A stretch of DNA of 64,000 nucleotides, taken from the NCBI RefSeq assembly GCF_900105475.1, contig NZ_LT629777.1, forward strand, positions 2,542,001-2,606,000. Reading direction: 5' to 3'. Positions 42,694 through 51,167 of this stretch are shown here, one piece after another (the stretch's first letter is position 1; every line of letters starts with the position of its first letter). The notes under the pieces are model-generated. The model searched no databases. It was given only the letters and a program-made list of their open reading frames with translations, and was not told the DNA's origin. A program made the translations under genes and the position numbers. This DNA is from Pseudomonas asplenii. Its GTDB lineage: Bacteria > Pseudomonadota > Gammaproteobacteria > Pseudomonadales > Pseudomonadaceae.

Positions 42694-43519
42694 ACCTGAA
42701 CCCGCTCTCGCCACTTATCTGCAAGAGAAAGCACATTGGGTCTGGCGGGAAACCTTGAAGATTCATCGGCATACGCCGGAGACTCGGGTCGCCTCGTCGT
42801 TATCGCCGATCGAAATTTTCGTGGTGCTCTACTATGGAGGTTTCCTGCGGCAGAACCCGGCCGAACCGCTCTGGCCCGGGCGTGACCGCTGCATTATCAG
42901 CAAGGGTCACGGTTCGTTGTGCATGTACCCGATTCTTGCCGACCTTGGCTATTTCCCGGCTGCCGAACTCGAGCGTGTGTGCCAGGAGGGCAGTTTCCTC
43001 GGCGGGATCCCCGATCCGGTGATACCTGGCTATGAAACAGTCAATGGTTCGCTGGGGCACGGTACCGGTGTAGGCGCCGGCATGGCCCTGGGTTTGAAAC
43101 GACGGGGTCAGGACCAGCAGGTCTATGTGGTCACAGGCGACGGAGAGTTGCACGAGGGCTCGAACTGGGAAGCCTTCATGTTTGCTGCGCAACACCGGCT
43201 GGATAATCTCACGGTGATTGTCGACAACAACCAGATCAGCATGCTCGGCCCTACGGACAGCATCGTTTCCCATCGTGATCTGAGTGCCAAGTTCACAGCT
43301 TTCGGCTGGCAGGTACAAATCGTGGATGATGGCCATTCCCCCCAGGCCATTGCCGATGCGCTGAGTGCCAGTCGGGCCTCGGGCGAGCCGCAACCCCGGG
43401 CGATCATCGTCAATACCCGCAAGGGCCATCGGGTGCCAGGCCTGGAAAATGCGCCGTTGTCGCACATCACCGCGATTGCGCCGCAGTTGATTGATCAGTT
43501 GCTGGGAGTCGAATCATGA
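42686..43519 (+). CDS. Transketolase-like, N-terminal (TPP-binding) subunit
   Basis: The 277-residue protein corresponds to the first third of a transketolase. The thiamine-diphosphate motif runs from GDGELHEG (Gly151-Asp152) to DNN (Asn181-182), and SKGHGSLCMYP and GSLGHGTGVGAGMALG match the cofactor pocket. It works as a pair with the next gene (ATGA overlap, 43516-43519). Split transketolases in glycan clusters are thought to transfer a two-carbon ketol unit to a keto-sugar. ATG 42686 lies inside the end of the reductase gene. The substrate is inferred only. Confidence 0.88.
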   Translation: MHEPEPALATYLQEKAHWVWRETLKIHRHTPETRVASSLSPIEIFVVLYYGGFLRQNPAEPLWPGRDRCIISKGHGSLCMYPILADLGYFPAAELERVCQEGSFLGGIPDPVIPGYETVNGSLGHGTGVGAGMALGLKRRGQDQQVYVVTGDGELHEGSNWEAFMFAAQHRLDNLTVIVDNNQISMLGPTDSIVSHRDLSAKFTAFGWQVQIVDDGHSPQAIADALSASRASGEPQPRAIIVNTRKGHRVPGLENAPLSHITAIAPQLIDQLLGVES

Positions 43520-44496
43520 GTGACACGCTGCAGTCGATAAAGCCGCGGGCGATGCGTGACACGTTGCTTTCGTCCATCGTTGAGGCCATGGCGGTCGATG
43601 ATGACATTTTCTTCGCCACCGCCGACTTTGGTTCTCCGGTGCTCGATCAGATCCGCGAGCGTTATCCACATCGATTCGTCAATGTCGGGATCGCCGAGCA
43701 GAACCTGATCAATGTTTCGGCGGGCTTGGCCCTCGAAGGGTTCAAGGTATTCGCGTATGCGATCGCGCCCTTTATCACCATGCGTTGCTTCGAGCAGATT
43801 CGCGTGAATCTGGCACTGCTTTCCACCGTGCGGCCCATGAACGTGAACCTGATCGGGGTCGGAGCGGGCTACAGCTATGTGGTTTCCGGTCCGACGCATC
43901 AGTGTTACGAGGATCTCACGCTGATGCGCAGCCTGCCGAACATGCAGGTACTTTCGCCTGCCGACCAGGTGACGTCGGCAGCCTTGGCGTCACGATGCCT
44001 GGAGCGTCCGGGCATCAAGTACCTGCGTCTGGATGCCCAGGTTCTGCCTGTGCTGTACACACAGGGCTTGCCGGACATCCAGCGTGGCTTTCACATCCAT
44101 TGCGAGGGTGAGGCGCTCTGCCTGGTGTCGACCGGCTATATGACCCAGACAGCTCTCAAGGCCGCCGAGCGTCTGACTGCCGATGGTTTGCCTGTCACCG
44201 TGGTCGACCTGTTCGACCTGAGTGGTTTTGACGAGCAGGCGTTGATTGCCCTGTTCGCCAGGTTCCGCGGTGTCGTTTCGCTGGAGGAGGGGTTCGAAGG
44301 ACGCGGTGGTCTGGACGCGTTGCTCTTCAATCTGCTGGCTCGGCGTCTGCCCGAAACGCGCTTGTTCAATGTGGGTGTGACGCCTCAGTATCGATTCGAA
44401 CTGGGTGAGCGGGCTGTCCTGCATGAGCAGGTCGGTATCGGGGTCGACGCGGTCATCCACAAAGTCCGCGATTTTCACGCTTCACTCTCTCTTTGA
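43516..44496 (+). CDS. Transketolase-like, C-terminal (pyrimidine-binding) subunit
   Basis: The 326-residue partner has the Pyr domain with catalytic glutamate Glu61 in NVGIAEQNLINVSAGLALEG, the SGPTHQCYEDL loop, and a C-terminal transketolase domain from about residue 190. Together with the previous gene it makes a full TPP enzyme whose active site forms between subunits. The start ATG overlaps the previous stop by four bases, which couples translation in equal amounts. The duplicate-like presence of a transketolase beside sugar-nucleotide genes, away from central metabolism, points to branched-sugar synthesis. Confidence 0.88.
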   Translation: MSDTLQSIKPRAMRDTLLSSIVEAMAVDDDIFFATADFGSPVLDQIRERYPHRFVNVGIAEQNLINVSAGLALEGFKVFAYAIAPFITMRCFEQIRVNLALLSTVRPMNVNLIGVGAGYSYVVSGPTHQCYEDLTLMRSLPNMQVLSPADQVTSAALASRCLERPGIKYLRLDAQVLPVLYTQGLPDIQRGFHIHCEGEALCLVSTGYMTQTALKAAERLTADGLPVTVVDLFDLSGFDEQALIALFARFRGVVSLEEGFEGRGGLDALLFNLLARRLPETRLFNVGVTPQYRFELGERAVLHEQVGIGVDAVIHKVRDFHASLSL

Positions 44497-44533
44497 TTCC
44501 ATGCCCAGTAGCAAGACGGAGCAATCTTCGATC

Positions 44534-45703
44534 ATGAAATACCCTTTGATGCGCAACAACATTCTGCGTGAAGACCTGGACGCGGTCATCGACCATCTGC
44601 GTCAGGATGATCCCAAGCTGACCCACGGCGAGCATGTGAAAGCCTTCGAAGCGGAGTGGTCGCAGTGGCTTGGGGTCAAGTACAGCGTTTTCGTCAACTC
44701 TGGTGCCTCGTCGAACCTGCTGACCATGGCTTTGCTGAAGTTGCGCTACCCGCAGGGCGGGGAGGTGATCGTGCCTTCTCTGACCTGGGTCTCGGATATC
44801 GCCAGCGTTCTGCAGAACGGTTTTACTCCGGTCTTCACCGATATCGATCCGCGTACCCTCTCCATGGATCCCAAACAGATTCTGGACAAACTGAGCGAGC
44901 ACACCCGGGCGGTGTTCTTGACTCATGTGCAGGGTTTCGACGGTATCGATGACGAGGTGCTGGCAGAGCTCGATCGACGTGGCATTCCGCTGATCGAGGA
45001 TGTGTGCGAGTCGCACGGTGCCGAGCATGCAGGGCAACGTTTGGGCAGCATCGGCTGGGTGTCGAACTTCTCGTTCTATTATGCCCACCACATGAGCACC
45101 ATCGAGGGGGGGATGATTTGTACCAATGATCCGCTCGTCTACCAGCAGGCTCGCATGCTGCGCTCCCATGGCATGGTGCGAGAGGCCAATGATCCGCAGA
45201 CGCAGGCCGAATACCGGGCCGCCAACCCCGAGCTCAACCCTGACTTCATCTTTGCGTTTCCCGCCTTCAACACCCGCAACACCGAGATCGGCGGGATTCT
45301 CGGGCGCAAGCAGCTCAAGCGCTTGTCGGCCAACGTCGATCGTCGTACGCAGAACCTGCGTCGCTTCCTCAGCCAGATCGATCCGCACAAGTACCGTACC
45401 GATTTCAAGTTGGAAGGTTCGAGCAACTATGCGTTCAACCTGATCCTGCGCGAGCCCGATGACGAGTTGGTAGAGCGGCTCATGGTTCACATGCGTGAGG
45501 GCGGTATCGAGTTCCGCAGGGGCAGTGCCGGCGGCGGCAATCAACTGCGCCAGCCTTACCTGAAGGGCATCGTACCGGACGGCTACTATCGCGAATTCCC
45601 CGAAACCGAGCATGTCCATTTCTACGGTTTCTACATCGGTAATTTCCCCGACTTGCGTGATGAGGAAATCGATGAGTTGTGCCGTTATCTCAATGACGTC
45701 TAA
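44534..45703 (+). CDS. ColD-like PLP-dependent sugar 3-dehydratase (DegT fold, Lys to His)
   Basis: The 389-residue protein has the fold of DegT/DnrJ/EryC1 sugar aminotransferases, but the PLP lysine position is a histidine. SFYYAHHMSTIEGG puts His185 six residues before the conserved Glu, where transaminases have Lys. The same change, His188, defines ColD (388 residues), which removes the 3-hydroxyl of GDP-4-keto-6-deoxymannose; E1/DdhC is similar. No extra iron-sulfur cysteine cluster as in E1 is obvious. I therefore call it a 3-dehydratase, not an aminotransferase. ATG 44534 (MKYPLM) is preferred; ATG 44501 is possible. Confidence 0.82.
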   Translation: MKYPLMRNNILREDLDAVIDHLRQDDPKLTHGEHVKAFEAEWSQWLGVKYSVFVNSGASSNLLTMALLKLRYPQGGEVIVPSLTWVSDIASVLQNGFTPVFTDIDPRTLSMDPKQILDKLSEHTRAVFLTHVQGFDGIDDEVLAELDRRGIPLIEDVCESHGAEHAGQRLGSIGWVSNFSFYYAHHMSTIEGGMICTNDPLVYQQARMLRSHGMVREANDPQTQAEYRAANPELNPDFIFAFPAFNTRNTEIGGILGRKQLKRLSANVDRRTQNLRRFLSQIDPHKYRTDFKLEGSSNYAFNLILREPDDELVERLMVHMREGGIEFRRGSAGGGNQLRQPYLKGIVPDGYYREFPETEHVHFYGFYIGNFPDLRDEEIDELCRYLNDV

Positions 45704-45706
45704 GCC

Positions 45707-46432
45707 ATGACAGTCCGTACCGCGATTATCCTCGCCGGGGGGCTTGGTACCCGACTGCGCAGTGTCGTCTCCAGCGTCCCCAAACCGATGGCGCCGATCA
45801 ATGGCCGGCCGTTTCTCGAGTACCTGCTCGACTATTGGATCGAGCAGGGCATCTCGCGCTTCATCCTGTCGGTCGGGTATCAGTGCACGATCATTACCGA
45901 GCACTTCGGCGGGCACTATCGTACCGCCGAAGTAGAGTATGCAATCGAGCATGAACGCCTGGGCACTGGCGGAGGCCTGCTGTTGGCGACGGCAATGCTC
46001 AAGGATGAAGACGCGTTCGTACTGCTCAACGGCGATACGTTCTTTGCCGTCGAACTGGCGTCGCTCGATGGCTTTGCCCGCAAGGCCGGTTCGGACTGGG
46101 CCCTGTCGCTTTTTCGGGCGCAGGAGGCGAACCGTTACATGGGCCTCGAGCTGACCTCTGAGCAGCGGATTCTGTCACTGGCATCGCAGCGTGGTTTACC
46201 GGGTTGCCTCGCCAATGGTGGCGTCTACTGGGTACGTCGGGAAAGCCTCGCCGGCTTGCCGTTCGCGGCTGGGCACAGCGTATCACTGGAGGATGAGCTT
46301 CTGCCGACGCTGTTGGAGCGTGGAGCCTGTATCTCAGGGTTCGCCGCCGAGGGGTCATTTATCGATATCGGTATTCCTCATGATTACCTGCGTGCCGCAC
46401 AAGTGCTGATCAACCCGCAGAAATACGGTTGA
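45707..46432 (+). CDS. Sugar-1-phosphate nucleotidyltransferase, HddC-like
   Basis: The 241-residue GT-A-like enzyme has the nucleotide loop AIILAGGLGTRLRSVVSSVP followed by KPMAPINGRPFLEYLLDYW, the metal aspartate in FVLLNGDTFF and FIDIGIPHDYLRAAQ at the end. Size and sequence resemble HddC, the heptose-1-phosphate guanylyltransferase, and the mannose-1-phosphate guanylyltransferase group. Paired with the GHMP kinase it would form an NDP-sugar, probably GDP-linked if the ColD-like enzyme uses it. It lies 3 bases after the dehydratase stop. Confidence 0.84.
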   Translation: MTVRTAIILAGGLGTRLRSVVSSVPKPMAPINGRPFLEYLLDYWIEQGISRFILSVGYQCTIITEHFGGHYRTAEVEYAIEHERLGTGGGLLLATAMLKDEDAFVLLNGDTFFAVELASLDGFARKAGSDWALSLFRAQEANRYMGLELTSEQRILSLASQRGLPGCLANGGVYWVRRESLAGLPFAAGHSVSLEDELLPTLLERGACISGFAAEGSFIDIGIPHDYLRAAQVLINPQKYG

Positions 46433-46508
46433 TGTACTTGGGCATGGTGCATGCATTGAGTTGCTACGGTATTTACATTTCTTACTCACTCGAAAAAGGA
46501 AGCAGACG

Positions 46509-47447
46509 ATGAGTCTCAATATTCTCGTGACCGGCGGTGCCGGCTATCTGGGCTCCACACTTGTCCCCGCGCTGTTGGCGGCTGGTCACAAGGTGACGGT
46601 ACTGGATAACTTTCTGTTCAAGCAGGCCAGCCTTAATCATGTGTGCCATGATCCCAACTTCACGGTGGTGAAGGGTGACATCCGCCTTGAGAGTGTCATG
46701 GCTCCTCTGTTGAGCAAGGCCGATGTGGTCATTCCCCTGGCCGCTCTGGTGGGTGCACCGATCTGCAACGCCGATCCGGTAGGCGCCTCGAGCATCAACC
46801 ACGATGCGATCAAATTGATGCTGCGCCTGATGTCGCCTGAGCAAATCGTGCTCATGCCGACCACCAACAGTGCCTACGGCACCGGCGATGCCGACAATTT
46901 CTGCAACGAGGACTCCCCGCTGCGGCCTATTTCCCAATACGCCAAGGAAAAGGTCGAAGTCGAAAAGCATCTGATGCAGCGTGAGAACGCGATCAGCTTC
47001 CGTCTGGCAACCGTCTTTGGTATGTCGCCGCGGATGCGCACGGATCTGCTGGTCAATGACTTCACCTATCGTGCGGTGTACGACCGTTTCGTGGTGCTGT
47101 TCGAAAGTTCGTTCAAGCGCAATTACATCCACGTGCGTGATGTTGCGCGAGTCTTCCAGCATGGCCTGGAAAACTTTTCGTCCATGAAGGGCGAGGTCTA
47201 TAACGTCGGCTTGTCGGACGCGAACATTTCCAAGCGGGAGCTGTGCGAGCGGATTCAGGCCCACATTCCGGATTTCGTGTTTCTTGAGGCTCCGGTGGGC
47301 AAGGACCAGGACCAGCGCAACTACGTGGTTTCCAATGCCAAGGTGGAAGCGACCGGCTTCCGACCTATCATGTCGCTGGACGACGGTATCCGGGATCTGA
47401 TCAAGGGGTTCACCATGATCAAAAACTCGGCTTACGGTAACGTCTGA
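46509..47447 (+). CDS. NAD-dependent sugar epimerase/dehydratase (extended SDR)
   Basis: The 312-residue protein has the Rossmann motif VTGGAGYLGSTLVPALL, the TNSAYGTGD catalytic region, Tyr144/Lys148 in YAKEK and a NYIHVRDVARVF substrate-domain motif. It acts on a nucleotide sugar (epimerisation or 4,6-dehydration); which one is not decidable by eye. Leu-Asp-Asn (LDNF) after the second strand fits NAD rather than NADP. AAGGAAG lies 8 bases before ATG 46509. A 76-base gap separates it from the nucleotidyltransferase, and the ABC exporter follows. Confidence 0.82.
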   Translation: MSLNILVTGGAGYLGSTLVPALLAAGHKVTVLDNFLFKQASLNHVCHDPNFTVVKGDIRLESVMAPLLSKADVVIPLAALVGAPICNADPVGASSINHDAIKLMLRLMSPEQIVLMPTTNSAYGTGDADNFCNEDSPLRPISQYAKEKVEVEKHLMQRENAISFRLATVFGMSPRMRTDLLVNDFTYRAVYDRFVVLFESSFKRNYIHVRDVARVFQHGLENFSSMKGEVYNVGLSDANISKRELCERIQAHIPDFVFLEAPVGKDQDQRNYVVSNAKVEATGFRPIMSLDDGIRDLIKGFTMIKNSAYGNV

Positions 47448-47485
47448 CGTTCTCGCGTTCCCAGGTTGAATGAAAGGATCGTCGT

Positions 47486-48295
47486 TTGCTCAAGAACCCT
47501 TCGCGGCAACATCTACTGCGCAATGTGATTCGCCATCGCTCCATGATTCAGGCGCTGGCAGTCCGCGATCTGCAGAACCGTTATGCAGGTACCCTGGGCG
47601 GGATGCTATGGGCCTTCCTGCATCCGCTTGCTGTCGTCGTGGTGTTCTATTTCGTCTTCGCGGTGGGCTTTCGCGCCCAGGGGCCGGTGGGGACTCCTTT
47701 CATCCTCTGGTTCGTTTGTGGTCTGGTGCCGTGGTTCTTCTTCAGTGAAGCGCTGCAGTCCATTACCCATTCGATCACCCGTAACGACCACCTGGTGAAA
47801 AAAACCGTCTTTCCGACGGAGGTTCTGCCGGTGGTCCACCTGGCGTCCGGGCTTGTCCCCCATGGGGTATTCCTGGTCGTTTTGGCGGGAATGATGCTGT
47901 TTTACGACGTGGCTTTTTTCTGGGAACGGCTGCTGTTTGTCTATTTCCTGCTCTGTATGAGTGTCCTGCTGCTGGGGCTGGGCTGGTTGTTGGCGGCCTT
48001 GCAGGTGTTCTATCGGGATATCGGCCAGGCTCTGACGATTCTGCTCAACCTGTGGTTCTGGAGCACTCCGATCGTGTGGTCGTTACAGATCATGCCTGCG
48101 GCCATCAGGGAATGGGCGGTCTACAACCCGATCTATTACATCGTTCAGGGTTATCGCGGGCTTTTGATCTTTCAAACGGTCTCTTGGCCACCGATGAGCC
48201 AGACACTGGTTTTCTGGGGCGTGAGCCTCGGTCTGTTTTTCCTCGGCTCAGCCATTTTTCGCCGGCTGAAGCCGGAATTCGCGGATGTTCTCTAA
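47486..48295 (+). CDS. wzm: Polysaccharide ABC exporter permease (Wzm type)
   Basis: The 269-residue inner-membrane protein has about six helices. The N-terminal QALAVRDLQNRYAGTLGGMLWAFL (in two parts, QALAVRDLQNRYAG and TLGGMLWAFLHP) is the amphipathic gate-helix region of ABC-2 polysaccharide exporters. NPIYYIVQGYRGLL near the end is also typical. It forms the channel that flips a lipid-linked glycan to the periplasm. I use the TTG at 47486, since AAAGGA lies 8 bases before it; the next in-frame ATG at 47543 would remove conserved residues. It lies 5 bases before wzt. Confidence 0.88.
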   Translation: MLKNPSRQHLLRNVIRHRSMIQALAVRDLQNRYAGTLGGMLWAFLHPLAVVVVFYFVFAVGFRAQGPVGTPFILWFVCGLVPWFFFSEALQSITHSITRNDHLVKKTVFPTEVLPVVHLASGLVPHGVFLVVLAGMMLFYDVAFFWERLLFVYFLLCMSVLLLGLGWLLAALQVFYRDIGQALTILLNLWFWSTPIVWSLQIMPAAIREWAVYNPIYYIVQGYRGLLIFQTVSWPPMSQTLVFWGVSLGLFFLGSAIFRRLKPEFADVL

Positions 48296-48300
48296 TAGCC

Positions 48301-49623
48301 ATGCAGAACGATATCGCCATCTCCGTGACGCATGTCTCGAAGAAATTCAGGTTGTTCGCTTCACCCCGTGAGCGTCTTGTCGAGGCGTTGCACCCTTTGC
48401 GCAAGCAGTATCACCGGGAGTTCTGGGCATTGCGCGAGGTCTCCTTCGACGTGATGAAGGGGGAGATCATCGGGGTGCTTGGGCGTAATGGTTCGGGCAA
48501 GTCGACGCTTCTGCAGATCATTTGCGAGGTGATGCAGGCAACCACCGGCAGTGTGCAGGTCAATGGCAAGATCTCTGCCTTGCTGGAACTGGGAGCGGGC
48601 TTCAACCCTGAGTTCAGCGGGCGCGAGAATGTGATTCTCAATGGCGCCATCATGGGCTTTTCCCGCAGTGAGATGATCGAAAGGATGCCAGCCATCGAGG
48701 CGTTCGCCGAGATTGGTGAGCACTTCGATCAGCCGGTGAAGACCTACTCCTCAGGGATGTTCGTACGGGTCGCATTTGCTGCGGCGATCCACGTCGATCC
48801 GGAGATCCTGATCATTGACGAAGCGCTGAGTGTCGGTGATGCGGCGTTTCAGCATCGCTGTTTCCAGCGTATTCGCGAGTTTGTCGAACAGGGCAAGACC
48901 ATCCTGTTCGTGTCCCACAGCGTCGATACGATGCTTCGTTTATGCAAGCGCGGGCTGGTGATCGATCATGGCAGCCTGTCTTACGACGGCCCGATCACGA
49001 CAGCGGTGAACATCTACCAGAATCTCTTGTTCGGGGCACCGGCAGACGAACCTCCGAGTCTCGACGAGCAGGAGTCGTCACATGTCGAGCAGGCTCGGCT
49101 ATTGGGGACCGGGTGTACGGATGTCGTCGCTGATCGGCCTTTCTACAATGATCACGAGACGCGCCTTGGCAGTGGCCAGGTGCAGGTCATCGACATCGAA
49201 ATTCTGGCCGATGGGCGTTCTGATCCACCACGGATCCCGGCGAATCAGCCTGTGGAACTGTTGGTCAAGCTGCTTTTTCGTGAGGCAGTGGAGGGGGTTT
49301 CGGTCGGCTTTGGCATTGTCTCGCTCGACGGTACCTACGTTTTTGGAACCAACCTGCATATGCAGGGCGCGCCTTTGCTGTCGGCGGATGCCGGTGAGTG
49401 TCTGGTGATCAGGTTCGATTGGCAGGCCCGCTTGGTCGGCGGCGAATATTTCCTTAATGTCGGTTGCTCGCAAATCACCGCAGAGTCCGACCGTTTCCTG
49501 GACGTACGACGTTCGGTAACCCGGCTCACCTTTGCCGGTACACCGGGCATAACCGGGTTTGTGGATTTGCAGGTCAGGCACGAAGTCTTGTCATTGTCCG
49601 GCCTGGAGGAGGCCTTTTCATGA
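48301..49623 (+). CDS. wzt: Polysaccharide ABC exporter ATPase with C-terminal glycan-binding domain (Wzt type)
   Basis: The 440-residue protein has Walker A GRNGSGKST (Lys67), the Wzt-type signature YSSGMFVRVAFA in place of LSGGQ, and Walker B ILIIDEALSVGD. From about residue 275 comes a beta-rich Wzt_C domain (VGFGIVSLDGTYVFGTNL and later). In O8/O9a-type systems that domain recognises the terminal modification of the finished chain before export. A modified (for example sulfated or methylated) chain end is therefore likely to be the export signal here. It overlaps the next gene as ATGA (49620-49623). Confidence 0.9.
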   Translation: MQNDIAISVTHVSKKFRLFASPRERLVEALHPLRKQYHREFWALREVSFDVMKGEIIGVLGRNGSGKSTLLQIICEVMQATTGSVQVNGKISALLELGAGFNPEFSGRENVILNGAIMGFSRSEMIERMPAIEAFAEIGEHFDQPVKTYSSGMFVRVAFAAAIHVDPEILIIDEALSVGDAAFQHRCFQRIREFVEQGKTILFVSHSVDTMLRLCKRGLVIDHGSLSYDGPITTAVNIYQNLLFGAPADEPPSLDEQESSHVEQARLLGTGCTDVVADRPFYNDHETRLGSGQVQVIDIEILADGRSDPPRIPANQPVELLVKLLFREAVEGVSVGFGIVSLDGTYVFGTNLHMQGAPLLSADAGECLVIRFDWQARLVGGEYFLNVGCSQITAESDRFLDVRRSVTRLTFAGTPGITGFVDLQVRHEVLSLSGLEEAFS

Positions 49624-51167
49624 AATTGAAGCAACCTCTTGTCCTCGGCTATCCGAGAAGTGGTTTCACGCTGTTGCTCAGTGTCATCGCAGAAATACGC
49701 CGTGTGACCGGGCTCAGCGATCCGGCACCAGGTGGTGCGTTCCTGCAGGCGTTCTGTCAGTCGGTGGGCCAACAGATTGCCTTGCGCATACAGGGTATTT
49801 TCGAACGGCGAGGATTGGCGCAGGCGCTGATCTACAACGACAACTTCAGGTACCTGCCAGGGGGGCCGAAGTGGGTGAAAGGCGATGCACCGCAAACCGC
49901 CTGCTTTCGCAAGTACATAGGCATCCGGGGGGCGGGAGACTTCACCCTGATCACTTCGCACCCGGTGGAGATTCTGTCCGTCTACGAGACTGCCCATTCT
50001 CACGTGGGCCCGGATACCTGGCCGGCCCACCCGGCTTTCGCTGGGCACCAGCGTTTTTCATCTTTGCGAAATCCTGCTGGAACCGTGACGTCGGCCTGTT
50101 TTTCGTTCAACGCGCTGGCCAGCGAGTACATTCAGCGTTTCATTCCCCCCGAGCAGGACAACGACGAACTACGCCAGCGCATCGCATTGTACAAACTTTC
50201 CGACCTGAACTTCTTCGAAGCGCTGGTCGGACCGCTTCAGGCCTATATGCGGGTGTTCGAAGAGTACGCCAGCGAGTATCACATCATGCGCTGGGAGGAT
50301 CTCATCCAGGCACCGATCCCGACCATCCTGGGGCTGGCCGAAGTTCAAGGGGTTTTCCTCGATGCACAACAGGCGGCTGCCATCTGGCAACGTCTTGATC
50401 ATGTCAATCTGACCGGTGCGCATCGGCACAACCTGCGGCAGGGGCAGGGTGTCGTGGGCGGCTGGAGGAACTGGCTGACCAATACCCATCTGAACATTTT
50501 ACGTGACTACGGTCTCGAGAGTGTGGCGCAACGTTATGGGTACGGAGCTTTCGGGACCTTCGATGAGAGCGCCTATACGCCATTCCAGCGTGAGCTGGCA
50601 GGGTTGTTGGAGCGTCGCGAGATATTTCGTGACTATGGTGATGAGGATCTGTTCGGGTTTGCGTTCAATAAATCGAATCTGGATCTCGAGCGGTTTGCAT
50701 TCAAACGCTTTGCGTGGAAAAAACATACTCAGATCGAGCGTTCCACCTGTCCTGACGACGAGTTGGTGGCGCAAGTCTCCGATTGTGCCGAGGAGACCTG
50801 CGAGGTGATCAATGCTGCGTTGACCAGTTGGCTGGACAACGGTCTGGCTGATGTCAGTGAGCGGGTGGAGCGGGTGATCCGTGCGCTCGAGCCGCTGCGC
50901 ATCGGCACGCAGACGCTTGATGGTTATCGTGAGCAGCTGCTGGCGGCGGGAAATGCACAGTGCGCGGTTGGGCCGTCGACAAGCCTGGGCACGCCGCTGT
51001 TGCTCGAAAGTATTGGCACGACAAACATCGTCGCCTATGGCGGTCACTATTACGGGTTGCCGCAGGCATTGGGCGCATTGGATTTCTCGAGCGATATCAG
51101 GCAATTGCCGGGTGTCCAGGTCGATGAGCGACTGGCGAACCTGCTTGCACGGATTAAACATCAATGA
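49620..51167 (+). CDS. Sulfotransferase-like protein with C-terminal shared module
   Basis: The 515-residue protein begins with GYPRSGFTLL (residues 10-19), the 5'-phosphosulfate-binding loop of PAPS-dependent sulfotransferases. RWEDLI (after HIM) and later charged segments fit the rest of that fold (about 1-300). The 3'-phosphate motif (RxxxxxxxS) is not clear, so activity is probable, not certain. Residues 457-515 form a module also seen in the next two genes (TNIVAYGGHYYGLPQALG at 468-485). The start overlaps the wzt stop and the end overlaps the next start, indicating coupled translation. It likely sulfates the exported glycan or an oligosaccharide precursor. Confidence 0.7.
   Translation: MKLKQPLVLGYPRSGFTLLLSVIAEIRRVTGLSDPAPGGAFLQAFCQSVGQQIALRIQGIFERRGLAQALIYNDNFRYLPGGPKWVKGDAPQTACFRKYIGIRGAGDFTLITSHPVEILSVYETAHSHVGPDTWPAHPAFAGHQRFSSLRNPAGTVTSACFSFNALASEYIQRFIPPEQDNDELRQRIALYKLSDLNFFEALVGPLQAYMRVFEEYASEYHIMRWEDLIQAPIPTILGLAEVQGVFLDAQQAAAIWQRLDHVNLTGAHRHNLRQGQGVVGGWRNWLTNTHLNILRDYGLESVAQRYGYGAFGTFDESAYTPFQRELAGLLERREIFRDYGDEDLFGFAFNKSNLDLERFAFKRFAWKKHTQIERSTCPDDELVAQVSDCAEETCEVINAALTSWLDNGLADVSERVERVIRALEPLRIGTQTLDGYREQLLAAGNAQCAVGPSTSLGTPLLLESIGTTNIVAYGGHYYGLPQALGALDFSSDIRQLPGVQVDERLANLLARIKHQ

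Noticed and set aside
44534..45703. Annotation as an ordinary DegT/DnrJ sugar aminotransferase
   Set aside because: The PLP lysine position is His185, as in ColD and E1; a transaminase without that lysine would not be expected to work.
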